Below, one piece after another: positions 1 through 11,702 of a DNA stretch of 64,000 nt (positions are counted from its first letter, which is position 1; the number at the start of each line of letters is the position of its first letter). This DNA comes from Rhodeus uyekii (lineage: Eukaryota; Chordata; Actinopteri; Cypriniformes; Acheilognathidae). The translations under genes were made by a program, and so were the position numbers. A model generated the notes under the pieces. That model searched no databases and was not told the origin of the DNA. It saw only the letters and a program-made list of their open reading frames with translations. Location: positions 1,785,501-1,849,500 of the forward strand of contig JAWRVZ010000135.1 of assembly GCA_037043235.1 (NCBI GenBank), written 5' to 3'.

Positions 1-18
1 GAATTTTAAATACAGCCC

Positions 19-150
19 ATGCCTCAGTTCCGCAATGTAAAGCGGTATCTGTCTCAGAATGTGAGCAGGATGTGCTATTACTGGCGTTATGGATCTGAAA
101 AGCGAGCTGCTGAAGTCCATCTGGTACGCGTTCACGTCTCTGGATGTTGA
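19..150 (+). promoter_or_regulatory. Upstream ORF overlapping the def6 start codon
   Basis: An ATG at 19 opens a 43-codon frame, with a second in-frame ATG at 70, ending at a TGA at 148-150. It runs past the def6 ATG at 89 in a different frame and overlaps it by 62 bases. If the transcript begins upstream of 19 or between 19 and 70, this overlapping uORF would be expected to reduce initiation at the main ATG. The transcription start is not visible because the window begins here, so inclusion in the mRNA is inferred. Confidence 0.4.
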
Positions 151-3100
151 GCAGAGCGGAAAAGTGTCCAAGTCGCAACTAAAGGTCAGACCACCTGTGT
201 ACCTTTGACTTCACTCGTGTTTCATTGTGTTCAAGTGTTGTTTGCTTTAACTCTGTACACTAAAATGGCTCCACTGTTTTTTCCCCTTTTACATTTATGG
301 TAGTTAAATCAATGTCATGTTGTCTTGACTAGATATAGGAAAGAAAGGAACCGCAGTCTAAATAAGTCTTGCCATATTGACACACACACACACACACACA
401 CATGCACGCACGCACGCGACATAATTATCGACATAATGATTTTTATACTGTGCCAACTCCATATTCATACCCCTAACCCTTAAGTCACCCTAAAACCTAC
501 CTATCGCTGAAATCTTTTAGCGTTTTTACATTTTCAGAAAACACAGTTTAGTTCGTTTTGTTCATGGGGACCAAAATATATCCATACCCAATATACCTAC
601 AAAGACAAGGATTAAGGGTAATGGTATATTTTTGGGGACATATGTTTCCATAACTTTTATCTCTTTCACACACACACGCACGTACACGCTTACTAGCTAT
701 ACAGTTATTCCATGTTTTTATCCTTAACTAGTTATTATAAAAAATACTATAGCCTAACCCTGACCCACACCCTAACCCTAAATGGAGAGAGAAAAAATCA
801 GCATTTAAAAAAATAAGTAATAATAATAATAAAAAATTTCTCCCCAAAAAGAGGTTTTGTCAGATTTAGCAGGCTTTTTGACACGCATATGCCCCCAAAA
901 TAGGGTCAAACTTACATTAGGTACACAAACGCATTTGCATGCAGTAATAAATGATCTCAGGTTTTCATGAAGCTTTTATTTTGTGAGTTAGTTTTATTTT
1001 ATGGATATTGTTGGTGGAATGGCATCCCTGGTGTGTGAGCATGAAAATAAATACCAAAGGACACAGTCAGCATGCAGACAGCTTTGACAGTCTTTCTCAT
1101 GTTTGAACATGTCCCAGGTCAGCCCTTTACTTAAAATCTCAGCATAAACAGACAATGGGTCCAGACATGTTAGAACTTACACTGAGAACATTTCTGCCAT
1201 TTTCTGCACATTTCTTTTCTTATGTGTAAAACTGTTATTGCACATTTTATGTAAAAGTCAATTGCAATGCTGATTGTATGTCATGCCAGAACAAGGTCCC
1301 ATGATCTTGTCAATAATTTAGCTTTCTCAGAGTAATTGACACGTCAGGCTTTTTCAAAAAACTTTACTTTTTGTGCCAATTACTTGTACCATCTAGTTTC
1401 TTGGTAATTTTAGTGGATAGTAAATGAAGTCAGTTCCCCTTAAGTTCAAATGGATATGCTACAAATTTCCATTGAATATGTTCCACTGACGACCGTTTAT
1501 CTAAATACTTTTTGTCATATTTTAAAAAAGTGTATATTGCTGTATATTTTTATAAACATTTTAGTCCTAAATATTATGCTTTAAAAGTGTGTTTATGCTG
1601 TCTTTTTAAATATATATCATATTGAATGCAACAGTAAGTAAGTAAGAAGTAAGTAAGTAGTAACATTCTTCTGGGGCATCTGTAAGATCCGAAATTGTAT
1701 AGTATGTGTGTGTGTGTGTGTACACCTACATCTGTTTGGGCCCTATGAGGAAATCTTCTAATAAATCATTCAAAATGATGTTTGAATAAAAATGCAGAAA
1801 GTTTTCTGTGAGGGTTATTATGGTTATTATCACTATAAAACCATTACGCCTATGGAGAGTCTACATAATGATATAAAAACAAGTGTGTGTGTTTCTCCAC
1901 CAGGTTCTCTCACACAATCTCTACACGGCGCTGAATATTCCTCATGATCCTGTGGCATTAGAGGAGCACTTTAAGGACAATAACAATGGGCCAGTGTCCA
2001 ACCAGGGCTACATGCCCTACCTCAACAAATACATTCTGGCAAAGGTCTGATAACTCTCATTAAATTACCAAAAATTCTTTCATTTCCCCTTGAGAAAAAG
2101 AAGTACACCATAGCGTACTTTAAAAATGTATTACTGAAAATAATATACTTTAAAATATATACACTTAAGTGCAAACTAATTGTACTGTTTCCAGGAATGT
2201 TAATTACAATTGTATTTGACAAAATTACATTAAATACAATTTGATGAACGCAAGAGTGCTTTTGACCTCCTGAGGTAGAACTTTAGTGTATTTGTAATTT
2301 GGTCAAACTGTACGATGAATGAAACTTGTATGTCATATATTTAAATAGATTTGTGGTAAAACACAAGGGGTTTCTTGACCTCATTTTTTTCACATGGCTA
2401 TTTTCTTCAATGAAACACAAACGACAAAAGAAAGTTTAAAGTATGTTCTAGTTAATCTTTTCCATGCAATTCCAATCAATGGGGACTTGAGCATTCAAAA
2501 AGGAGTCTTTGCCCCTTAAAGGACAGAATATTCTTTAATATTTCTGCATTTGTGTTCCACACAATTCAAACCACACGAGTTTGAAATATGCATAATATTA
2601 AATAAAATTGGTAAACTATTTCTTTAAGAAAAGAGATACTGGTATGCTTATTGTAATTAAATTTGATTGTACACTGAGCAATGTCTGTTGGCAAACAGTG
2701 TCAGGCTACGTTTTCTTGACTGCTAAGAATGTTGTGTTCATGCACAGGCCACAGAGGGGACGTTTAATAAGGAAACCTTTGATGAGCTGTGCTGGACGTT
2801 GACATCAAAGAAGAACTTCAAGCCCAGCATTCAGCAGGGTCTGTGTTCACAAAAAGACTGCTTCAAACTCTTCTGTCTGTTCAACCTGCTCTCAGAAGAC
2901 CGTTACCCATTAGTCATCATTCAACCGGAGGTGAGAGAGAAAACTAGAAAGTGGGACAGATAGAGATAAGATTAAGATCTAGTTGCAAATAACTACAGCT
3001 GAAATGACATGCACATAACCAGACTCTGGTTGAAATAAATATTAATAAAATAACAGAAATATCCTGTTAACCAAAATAATACAGATACCTCCAATCAGAG

Positions 3101-6100
3101 GCTGGGTGTTTTTATATCTTGAAATGACACCACCTAATGCTGGTTAGACTTTGTCCACGCTAATAAATGTGTTATAGTGTTATGAATAGCAGTAGTTTAT
3201 GGTGCTTAAGTGAGAGTTAACACTTAGAATGAGTCTTGAAAATCTCACAGGTTTATTATTCAGAGAGTGTTTGAGTAGCCTGAAGCTTCTGTATGTTTTG
3301 CTTTTTTCATCTGCATCTGTTTTAGGGAAGGAAGGAAGTGACATGAGAATTGGAACTTCATATAGATGGGGTGGTTTCCTGATGATAACAAGATTATCAA
3401 GAAACCAAATTTGAGGATATGTCGTAACTATATTTTCTTGCTGCTTTTTGTCAATGTGCAATTTGTATTCTCTCATCTCGTCCTCTCAATTGGTTTTCTT
3501 CAAAATAGAACTTACATGGTTTGTTCAAAACCCCTTAAAATTATGTTTTATGATCCCGTTGAATGGGTGAATCTCATGAAGTCAGTCAAGACTGTCACAT
3601 TTCAACACTAAATCAACAGGGGGGAAAAAAGAAAATATGTTTTTTTTAAAACATGAAACCTATATATATTTCAGCAATTTTAATAATTTAATAAATTTTA
3701 ACAATTTTAATAAATCTGTGTTAATTTAGTTGGAATACCTGCTGAAGAAAATCTCCAGTGCAATGAGTGTGGAGTGGAATGGAACGTTATTGGAGGAACT
3801 TTTGTCCCAGAATGTCGAACTTCAGGATGGCATGTCCGTGTGGGAGTTCTTGGAGCATTTGAGTGCAGGCCAGCTTTTGCATGTTGAGAATAAGGAGGCC
3901 TTCAGTCTCGCTGTGGATGAAGTTTTCATGGAGATGTACCACAACATCATCAAGAAGGTGACTGATGCTTTGCATGCAGCACTCTGGGTTGATGCAGTAC
4001 TATGTATTGGGATCTAACAATGGGAATACTACTTTGCTTTCTGTATTGTGTAACAGATGGCACATTTTTAATGGTACCATTCACTTTATCCATCAGGGTT
4101 ACTTGTTAAAGAAGGGGCATGTTCGCAGGAACTGGCAGGAGCGCTGGTTTGTTTTGAAGCCCAGTAGCCTGACGTACTTTGTTGGCGAGGACCTGAAGGA
4201 GAAGAAAGGAGAGATCCAGCTGGAGGAGAGCTGTGTGGTAGAGGTAAATTAGCAAATGTATTCCTTTCCCAGGGAAAGCAAGAACTGATTAGAATGTCAA
4301 TGTGTTCCTTGAATGCACTGTAAGTCGCTTTGGATAAAAGCGTCTGCCTAATACATAAATGTAAAATAAATATCTTAAATGCGTCAGGTATCATAACTTT
4401 CTAATTTCTGCCATCACACTCAGAATCTCCCTGATAAAGAAGGACGGCGCTGCCTGTTCTGTGTGAAGACTTCCATAAGGACCTATGAGATGAGTGCTTC
4501 AAACCTGAAGCAGAGAGTAGACTGGGAACAAGGTGAGGAGCCATTGCATATATATTCTTGTGGAAGTGTCTTGGATTCTTGAGGGTGATGTCCCAAACTG
4601 TTTTGTAGCCATACAGACGGTGCTGAGATTGAGGGCTGAGGGTAAGAGCTCTCTACATCAGGAGCTAAAATTGAGCAGACGCAAGCAGAGAGAAACCCTT
4701 CAAAGAAGCCAGAGCAGCCAGAGTAACAGCAATGAACCCATTGAAGTTGAGGCACCACAGCACTCTGCTTCAGAGCAGCAGGGGGAAACCGAGAGACTGG
4801 ATCAGCACATCGAGAGCATCATTCAAGTAACTGATTTAATGCGGATCTAACAGGTTAAAGGGACTGTGGCAATGTTCCAAATAACAAACTACTAGATTAC
4901 CCTTACAATAGCTGCAGTATATCGCATGTGTACTGTGTGCAGTTTGCACAATTTGATATGCCTGGTATTGAAGTTTAAATATTTTGAAATGCATTAAATG
5001 AATTAACCATGTTATCAATCAATATATCAGTATAGAATTTTGAAAATGAGAAGCTTCATCATAATTACGTTGGAAGCACAGAAAATAACCATATTGATAA
5101 CTGGACAGCAGCCATATAATTAAAAAATAACACGTGACAATCATAAACCAGTTTATGATTCGGTTCGGTTTCAATAAATAAATAAATTACTTTGCCTTAA
5201 AAATGGTTTGTTTGTCCTCCAGAAACAGAGGGAGGTGGAGGCAAAGGTTAAAGAGGAAGAGAGGCAGGAGCGAGAGAAACAGCAGGCAATACAGAGAGAT
5301 CTGGAGAGACAGCTTGAAGAAGCTAAAGAGGTGAGACCAAGCAAAATGTTAAAACAATTTTTTTTTTAGCCATCCTGTTTTGTTAATGTGTTTTAAGAAG
5401 CGGATGTAGTGTGACAACTCATTTTAACACATTTATGCACTTGTAATACTTTGACAAAGCCATTTGCTGAAAACTTACACAACTTATACAGCAGTTGCGT
5501 AATACTATGGTGTATTTATTAAAAGTCCATAAAAAAATTTGTAATGGTTTTGAACGTTTCTTTTGAAAAAAGTCTCACCAATGCTATTTGATGAAGTCTT
5601 GATAGTCTTTCTATTTTAATAAATATTAAGTAACATATTTTATGTAATTTATCCCTGTGATGTTAAAGCTGTATTTTCAGCATCATTACTCCAGTCTTCA
5701 GTGTCACATGATCCTTCAGAAATCATTATAATTTAAGATTTGGTGCTCAAGAAATGCATATTATTATCAATGTTGAATAGAACAATATTTATTTGATAAA
5801 GAAATCTTTTGTAACGTTATAAATGTCTTCACTGTCACTTTTGATTTAATGCATCCTTAATGAAATTTAAAAGTATTGATTTGTTATATATATAATTACT
5901 CACCACAAATCTTTGAACGGTATATAAGTCTTTAAGATGCAACATTATAATATTAGAGCATTAGAAACAGTAGTGATAAAGTTGGTGGTTATGTAGGCCA
6001 AGGAGAGGTTGACAGCTACATTGACTGAGATGGAGAAGGAAGTACAGCAGCAGAAGAAGAGGATCCACGAATTAGAACTCACACAACTTAAGCTGGAGGA

Positions 6101-8830
6101 GGCGCTCAACACTCAGATTCATGCCCGTTTAGAAGAAGACCGAGTCCGACAGGAACTGGAGAGGTACTGTAAAACTCACATTTCATTTTATACCCACCTA
6201 TGCCAACACATATGGAAACTGTTGTTTTAGGACAATAAATACACTCCTAATTGTTTTCATTTATACATGTAGACAACTTGCAGAGGAGCAAAAGAAACTA
6301 GCAGAGCTTCTCCTCCTTCAAAGTCAGCTGGAAAGTCCCATCAATCAGCAACCAGAAGAGAGCGGTCAACACAACACAGAGGTGAGACAGCTGGTGTGAA
6401 GATATAAAATAGTAAAGGGACTGCATATTTTGTAGGGTCTGTGAGCTTTTGTAGCATTTAATATTTTGTTCCATTTATAGTGAAAGACAACAGTTGCATA
6501 CATGGGGTATCCCAATTGATACACTATGTATTCAATCGTGTAGTACAGTGGTTCTCAAATGGGGGGGGGGGGGGGGGGGGGCGCGTGACCCTGGGGAACA
6601 TGCTTCTTTTTTGCCAGGGAGTAGGTTCTCTTGCACTGAACAAGAGCAGCACATATGAAGTTCCGATAACAATCCCTTCACCCTTTGACGTGTCCCATCA
6701 CACCGGTGTTCATATGTGTCGTGATCAACCGCTAAATTCACATGTGTTTTCACACGACTTCTGGCACTGATCCAGAGAAAGACGCGCTCAGAGCTTGTCA
6801 TTTATCACAACAATTCAGTGTTTTCAACGACATAAGGTTTCTTTTAGGTTTCAAACAATTAAATACTCATAAGTACTGGCAAAACAATAAATTTATACTT
6901 TGAAAGAGGGAATAGCAATCCATTAAATTATAAAATGACAAGGTGTTTTATTCACATCAGATACACATTGTATTGGTAACTATAAACTTCACTCTATTCT
7001 CCTCCCACTTCACTGGCCACTTACTATCACGTATTTCAGTGACTGAAATTGTGACTGAATTGACGTGCTGTAAATCCCCTCCCCCTCCACTCTCTAATTA
7101 AACCTGTGACAGTCGAGTGCATGACATGTCCAACATTCCACACTTCTTTTTTCTCTTAATTATGGGCATCATTTGGGTATTTAAAGTACACGTTTTCCTT
7201 TTTGAATCTTCGGTGAGAACACACTACTCGCACTGTTTATACTACAAAATGCCATAGAATATTGTACATGAATTGGGACACACATTGAGTCAAAAACATT
7301 CATGATTTACATTTCTCTTAGAATTAAAGGATTAGTTCACACAAAAACAAAATTTAGTACACTTAGTTGTCAAGTACTTGCCATTCAAAAGTTTTTCAAA
7401 GTATGTTTTTGAAAGAACTCTCAAGCTCATCAAGGCTGCGTTTTAATTAATCCATAATACAGTGAGAATAGTTATTGTGAACTATTTTATACTACAGGAT
7501 TAATGATCTAAGGTGTTGAATTATTTTCAGGGAAATGCACAGCTAAAGTAGTTCCAGGCAGGTCTTGACCACATTACAGTTCCACATCACTTTGCCAAAT
7601 GATTCAGTTATTTAAAAAGGTCTTTACAGATGACACTGAACAGGCTAAAAAAACATAAATAGAATAGAATAAAAACAGCTAATTATTTCCATGCTTTTTG
7701 CCACGAAAGTACGTTTTATTATGTATGGACTGCACATATTCTCTTTCTCCTGCTCTCACACTGAAACGCGCACACACATACAATACAGACACACACTCAC
7801 TCAGAAACATGTTGTCAGTGCTGCTCTGGCGATTTTATCAGTAAAGCAGTTTAACAACTTAAAAAGCTGCATGACATTTACTCACTGCTGATGTACTAAC
7901 AGCTCTGTTCTTGGAGTAGATAAACAGTTTCTCTATTAGTTGAGGGAAACTCTGCTGCCGTAAGAAATTAGTCCTACACACACACAAGCGTTTTAAGGAC
8001 AAAAATGTCTTGAAATACATCAACTGATCAATGTTTTGATGTGTGGTAACTATAGTATAAGCAGAATAATTGACTTTGTGCTGTTGCATTATTAAAAAGT
8101 AATGCACAGTAAAATAGCAGTTTTACTCTTGTCTTTAGTAAATCATGATTCTTCAGAAATCATTCTAATATGCTGAGACATATCATATATGAATTGTTTA
8201 GTAATTTTTTAACATGCCTTTTGATGTGTAAAGGAGGCACCTATTCATGAATCAACTTCCACTGCTGCACCACCCAGCATCCAGCATCCAGAGGAGAGCG
8301 GTCAACACAACACAGAGGTGAGTGATTAGGGGAAAAAAGGGCAATTTGTGCTACATAAATGACACTTCAAATCATGTGCTATTACTTTAAGTGATCAGAC
8401 TTTCGACCTAAGCCATATACTACTTATTTCTATACAGAGAGAATTGATGAGTCAGACCACTTCCAGTCAGATGATGAAACACTGGAAAATACAGCTTAAC
8501 TGCCTCATGAAGCCCATTGCACCAGGAGGTAGGACACCATTTCATTCAAATGTTTTTTTTTACCTGAGTAGTTGTCATTTGAGAATGAAATAAACAAGAT
8601 ATGTTCTATTAGATCATATCTACACAATCATGAATGGCTTTCACAATCATCGTTCTCTATTCCTCTGCTTATTTACAGACAAAGTTGAGCATCTACCAGT
8701 AAAGCCCACCTGTCCCAGACAGGGCCAGGCCCTCACAAGCACAGAGTTCATTGCTAAGGTTCAAATAGGCGTCGGTCAAGAAAAAGGAACTGGTTACAGC
8801 TCATCACCACCACAAGAAGAGGAAGAATAG
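89..8830 (+). CDS. def6: DEF6/SWAP70-family guanine-nucleotide exchange regulator, DEF6-like (13 exons, complete)
   Basis: Joined exons 89-184, 1904-2044, 2748-2930, 3730-3957, 4097-4243, 4424-4532, 4609-4826, 5223-5330, 5997-6163, 6273-6381, 8234-8317, 8438-8528 and 8679-8830 give one open frame of about 610 residues with GT-AG introns. Residues 1-140 form the EF-hand-like N-terminal region (starts MDLKSELLKSIWYAF; contains PHDPVALEEHF and NQGYMPYLNKYI). A PH domain spans about 217-310 (GYLLKKGHVRRNWQERWFVL, then RTYEMSAS). A Glu/Lys/Gln-rich coiled coil follows (about 340-500), and a C-terminal block MKHWKIQLNCLMKPIAPGDK resembles the DEF6 tail. Known family role: PH-dependent membrane recruitment and activation of Rac/Rho-type GTPases in lymphocytes. 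Wording of the N-terminus and PH domain favours DEF6 over SWAP70 (human DEF6 is 631 aa). It could correspond to the extra fish paralogue called def6c. Exons 10 and 11 share a duplicated tail. Confidence 0.92.
380..403. repeat. (CA)n microsatellite in def6 intron 1
   Basis: About eleven uninterrupted CA units followed by a CGCACGCACG-type purine/pyrimidine run. Typical fish simple repeat in intron 1. Confidence 0.9.
470..800. repeat. Degenerate fish interspersed repeat rich in CCCTAACCC and TGGGGAC motifs
   Basis: Intron 1 carries ACCCCTAACCCTTAAG near 470 and CACCCTAACCCTAAATGG near 770. Between them are TGGGGACCAAAATATATCC (about 566) and TTTTTGGGGACATATG (about 630). Similar combinations are common in teleost introns as a dispersed element. 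No clean ends or target duplication were found, so class is not assigned. Confidence 0.35.
4260..4370 (+). repeat. 5'-truncated tRNA-derived SINE copy (tail half)
   Basis: Lies in def6 intron 5. It contains GGAAAGCAAGAACTGATTAG, then TGTAAGTCGCTTTGG and ATAAAAGCGTCTGCC, ending in an ATAAATGTAAA tail. The same order occurs, reverse-complemented and with its tRNA-like head, at 12258-12413, so this copy has lost the promoter half. The tail motif is widespread in teleost SINEs. Confidence 0.75.
5560..5885 (+). repeat. Cyprinid interspersed repeat, partial copy (def6 intron 8)
   Basis: Contains CAGCATCATTACTCCAGTC, CACATGATCCTTCAGAAATC, GGTGCTCAAGAAATGC and TTATAAATGTCTTCACTG, in the order also seen at 39990-40395. 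I recognise this block as a very abundant dispersed repeat of cyprinid genomes; its class (probably a non-autonomous DNA element) is uncertain. Confidence 0.7.
6352..6386 (+). repeat. 35-bp exon-tail/splice-donor repeat, copy 1 (def6 exon 10)
   Basis: Covers the last 30 coding bases of exon 10 (encoding PEESGQHNTE) plus the donor GTGAG. It is identical except for one A/G difference to 8288-8322, which ends exon 11. Both copies keep the same reading phase. Confidence 0.95.
6545..6600 (+). repeat. hAT-like terminal sequence followed by poly-G tract
   Basis: CAGTGGTTCTCAAA at 6546 is the classic terminal motif of several vertebrate hAT elements, directly followed by about 20 consecutive G (around 6560-6581). 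No matching inverted end (TTTGAGAACCACTG) was found downstream, so this is a truncated or one-ended copy in def6 intron 10. Confidence 0.4.
7320..8190 (+). repeat. Mixture of fragmented cyprinid repeats in def6 intron 10
   Basis: AAAGGATTAGTTCACAC at 7327 matches the start of a common cyprinid repeat. CATTCAAAAGTTT at 7382 and CATCAAGGCTGCGTTTTAAT at about 7429 match the head of the repeat described at 39990. Its middle, GATTCTTCAGAAATCATTC, reappears only near 8148, so about 0.5 kb of unrelated DNA seems to split this copy. Confidence 0.5.
8288..8322 (+). repeat. 35-bp exon-tail/splice-donor repeat, copy 2 (def6 exon 11)
   Basis: Near-perfect copy of 6352-6386, again ending a coding exon and including its splice donor. 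The protein therefore carries PEESGQHNTE twice, 28 residues apart. Confidence 0.95.
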
Positions 8831-8990
8831 GGTTCCTAAATCTGTGTTCCTACTGTATATCTAAAATATTGTACATGTTTTGTGCAGCAGGCTGTCTGGT
8901 TGAGTTTGGCTGCAATGGCACCTCACAGATCATATGTGTACATAGCGATCAGTTTTTTCATTATGTAATAAATAATATGCACAAAGTTGT
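8831..8990 (+). terminator. def6 3'UTR with polyadenylation signal
   Basis: The stop codon of the DEF6-like gene ends at 8830. The first canonical AATAAA downstream is at 8967-8972 in an AT-rich context, implying a short 3'UTR of about 160 bases. Further AT-rich DNA follows, so longer isoforms are possible. Confidence 0.5.
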
Positions 8991-11375
8991 AAATGTAGAT
9001 TTAGGAAGCAGTCAAGCAGATGCTTTAATGCTTTAAATCAGAACTTTTGACTGTCCCATTTACACAACTGTTTGTTTTAAAATATTTGTCTTTACATAAA
9101 CTGTATTAATATATTAAACATTCAATAACGAAATATTCTTTAGCAATTACGCTCTTATACCCACTAATAGCAGCAGTTTCTGCTTATTAAAATATTTAAG
9201 AACTTGACATTTATGGAAAAATTGATTTTATATAAAATAATTCAGCGCTAGAAATCAAGATTTGAGAATATATTTCTTTAAATAATAATACACCACTTAC
9301 AATCAATTTTTTGTTACGGTGTGTAATTCTTTATGTGGTCAGTAGAGGGGGCGCTTGTTCTGGACTGCAGTCACACTTTAACAAACCAAACCAACCAATC
9401 TTTTTTTTCTTTTTTTCTTCATTTTCCTTCCTCCTACCCTATAGATTATCAGGCAGATCCAAAAAGTCTGAGAAGCCCATCAACATACCTTTTTATGTAG
9501 CAAATCGTGTTTTTAAAATGGACTGACCAAGTCGTAACAATTAGAACACCCCCTTTTTTGCTGAAATGTGAAAAGAATCGTGCAATGTATTTATAGATCC
9601 GTGGAGGCCAGCAAGAAAGTACAGTTGAGTTTGTGGCTTTGAGGCTTCTGTTGAAAATGAATAATGGTTCTCTCTGTTAGTTTTGGGTGGCCATCAACAG
9701 ACTGACTGTAAATGATACTTTTGAAGAAAAGTTGTGGCCGTGATTTTTCCAGATACAGATCTTTTCCCCTTTATGGTTTGGAGGGTTTCTACCTGTGGGT
9801 GTAGAGATTTGAGGTTGTGACGAAAGAAATTGTCAGGTCCAGAGATCAGGAAAGATAAAATGCAACACTTAAACCTTTGTTTCACTACTTTTGTAATAGT
9901 CTTATGTATCAGTCTGCCGTTTATCAAGTTAATCTGCATATTTTATGGATTTTAATATGCTTAATTTTTTGCTACCTATTTGTTTGGATTGTGATGTAAA
10001 GCTGAGTGAAATGGATGAAACAGCGAGAGGGGGGGGGGGGAGACAGGGATTTGGATTGTTGATTGGATGGAGGCAGATCTGACCACAAGTTTGCAGTGGA
10101 TTTTAAGAAAGGGGCGGGTTTATATGGACTAAATGATTGGTGAAGTCCTGCATACATCACCAGAGACCAACTTAACTTTCAATCCCAGAAATTGGGGCTG
10201 ATATTTTGGTTATTTTGTTGAGACAACAGATATTTGAGGTTGTCATCAGGGCAGTGCAACTTGTGCCGCAGGAGGCCCCGTGCTTTAGGGGGCCCATGGC
10301 CAATGGACAGATGGGGAAATGGATCCTAATTATAATCACATTATAGAGCAGCATTTGTTTATAATGTGTAATGAGTTCGATATGTCATATAAGTGATATT
10401 TCCTATCCGACACTCTCGATATTGAGACTATGGGAGAAAGAGCCTTCTTTTGGAGTGAGACCATGACAGGATATATTATAATGTGTCTCCTGCAAGTCTG
10501 TCATTGTGAAAGCAGTATTTCACTGCTCCCGGTTGTTTCCCATGAGGAAGTATTTTATGAGAACCATATTAGAGCAACACACATGCAAAGTGATCATTGA
10601 TTTAGCACATATTTATCTGCTCAATCTGCTCAAGGACACCAGATACATTTGGAGTGGTGGAGGGGGAACATTTTCGGCTATCCCTGAAAGCCATTAAACA
10701 CAGTAGATGCTTTCAGTTGGCTTCTGTCTCTCATGATCAACGACTCTGCTTTAGGGTCTGGTAGCGGCAATACCCCATTTATGAATTAGCAGCGGGTCCA
10801 CCCTTAACCCGAGTATATATGTCTGATACAAAACCACCTGTAATTATATTCTTCATGCAAGACCAACTTCCTTTAGTGCGTTTCCCAGGCCAGAAAAAAC
10901 ACGAGATGAACCACAGAATGGAAAGCCAGTGACCCAAAATACTCTGGCACTTCTGGAGATTCAAAGGGGAACTCGGGCCTTTTGTTGTTTCAGCTGGAAC
11001 ACTTGTCCCCACATCTTGTTTATGAAAAAACTGGAACGATTGATGTCGAAGTCCTTTGAACGTTTGATTCAGATGAATGGGTGTCAGATGGCCTGGCTTA
11101 TGAAGGTCTGGATGATCTCATTCTTGAACGGGGACATCAAGAAAGTTACATCATGTAAAAATGTTTAGGCGTCATCATAAACATTTGGTCTGTCCTCTCA
11201 AGATCCGATTCAAATAGCGTAATCTTCACAGGGTGTTTTTCAGAGAAGCAGGAGTGGTGGCATAAGATCAGAACTCAAAAAATAAAAATGTGTTGGATCC
11301 ATTTATTTATCGCTGTCTGTCTATCATCTATCTCTCTGTCTTTCTATTTATATCTGTCTGTCATCTATTTATGCA

Positions 11376-11423
<48 letters not shown>

Positions 11424-11590
11424 CGTCTATGTCATTTATTTATCCATGTCTATCATCTATCTCTCTGTTTGTCTCATATGAGCTTGACATTCAGCATTTT
11501 CTGAAAGTAAGCGTTTTCACAGAGCTTAAGAGTGTTTTTCAAATACAGTTCACATCCTTGTATGTTTCTTTTTAAATATAGAATTTAAAG
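8991..11590. other. Intergenic DNA between def6 and atxn10
   Basis: No coding exon, RNA gene or complete mobile element recognised. It contains a poly-T/C tract near 9402, a poly-G tract at about 10028-10040, and a TATC microsatellite near 11370. Short open frames here lack family resemblance and splice logic. Confidence 0.6.
11368..11425. repeat. (TATC)n tetranucleotide microsatellite
   Basis: About thirteen uninterrupted TATC units flanked by degenerate TCTATC/TCTGTC repeats from about 11320 to 11475. It lies about 280 bases upstream of the atxn10 start. Confidence 0.9.
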
Positions 11591-11702
11591 AGTATGACAA
11601 GCACACGCAGCATAAGAACGTTCGCGTGGCTTTGCTGGCTTTTATTTTGAAAGCTCGTGCAGCTGACAGGCGGAAGTCCGCGCGCGCGCGCCCGTGTTGA
11701 TG
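11590..11702 (+). promoter_or_regulatory. atxn10 promoter-proximal region
   Basis: GC/CpG content rises abruptly (CGCGCGCGCGC near 11680) immediately before the ataxin-10 ATG. An ETS-type site CGGAAGT lies at 11671-11677 and an E-box-like CAGCTG near 11660. No TATA box is evident at a fitting distance, consistent with a broadly expressed CpG/ETS-type promoter. The transcription start was not determined. Confidence 0.45.

Noticed and set aside
11288..11575. Ser/Ile/Tyr-repeat open frame
   Set aside because: Translation of the TATC microsatellite.
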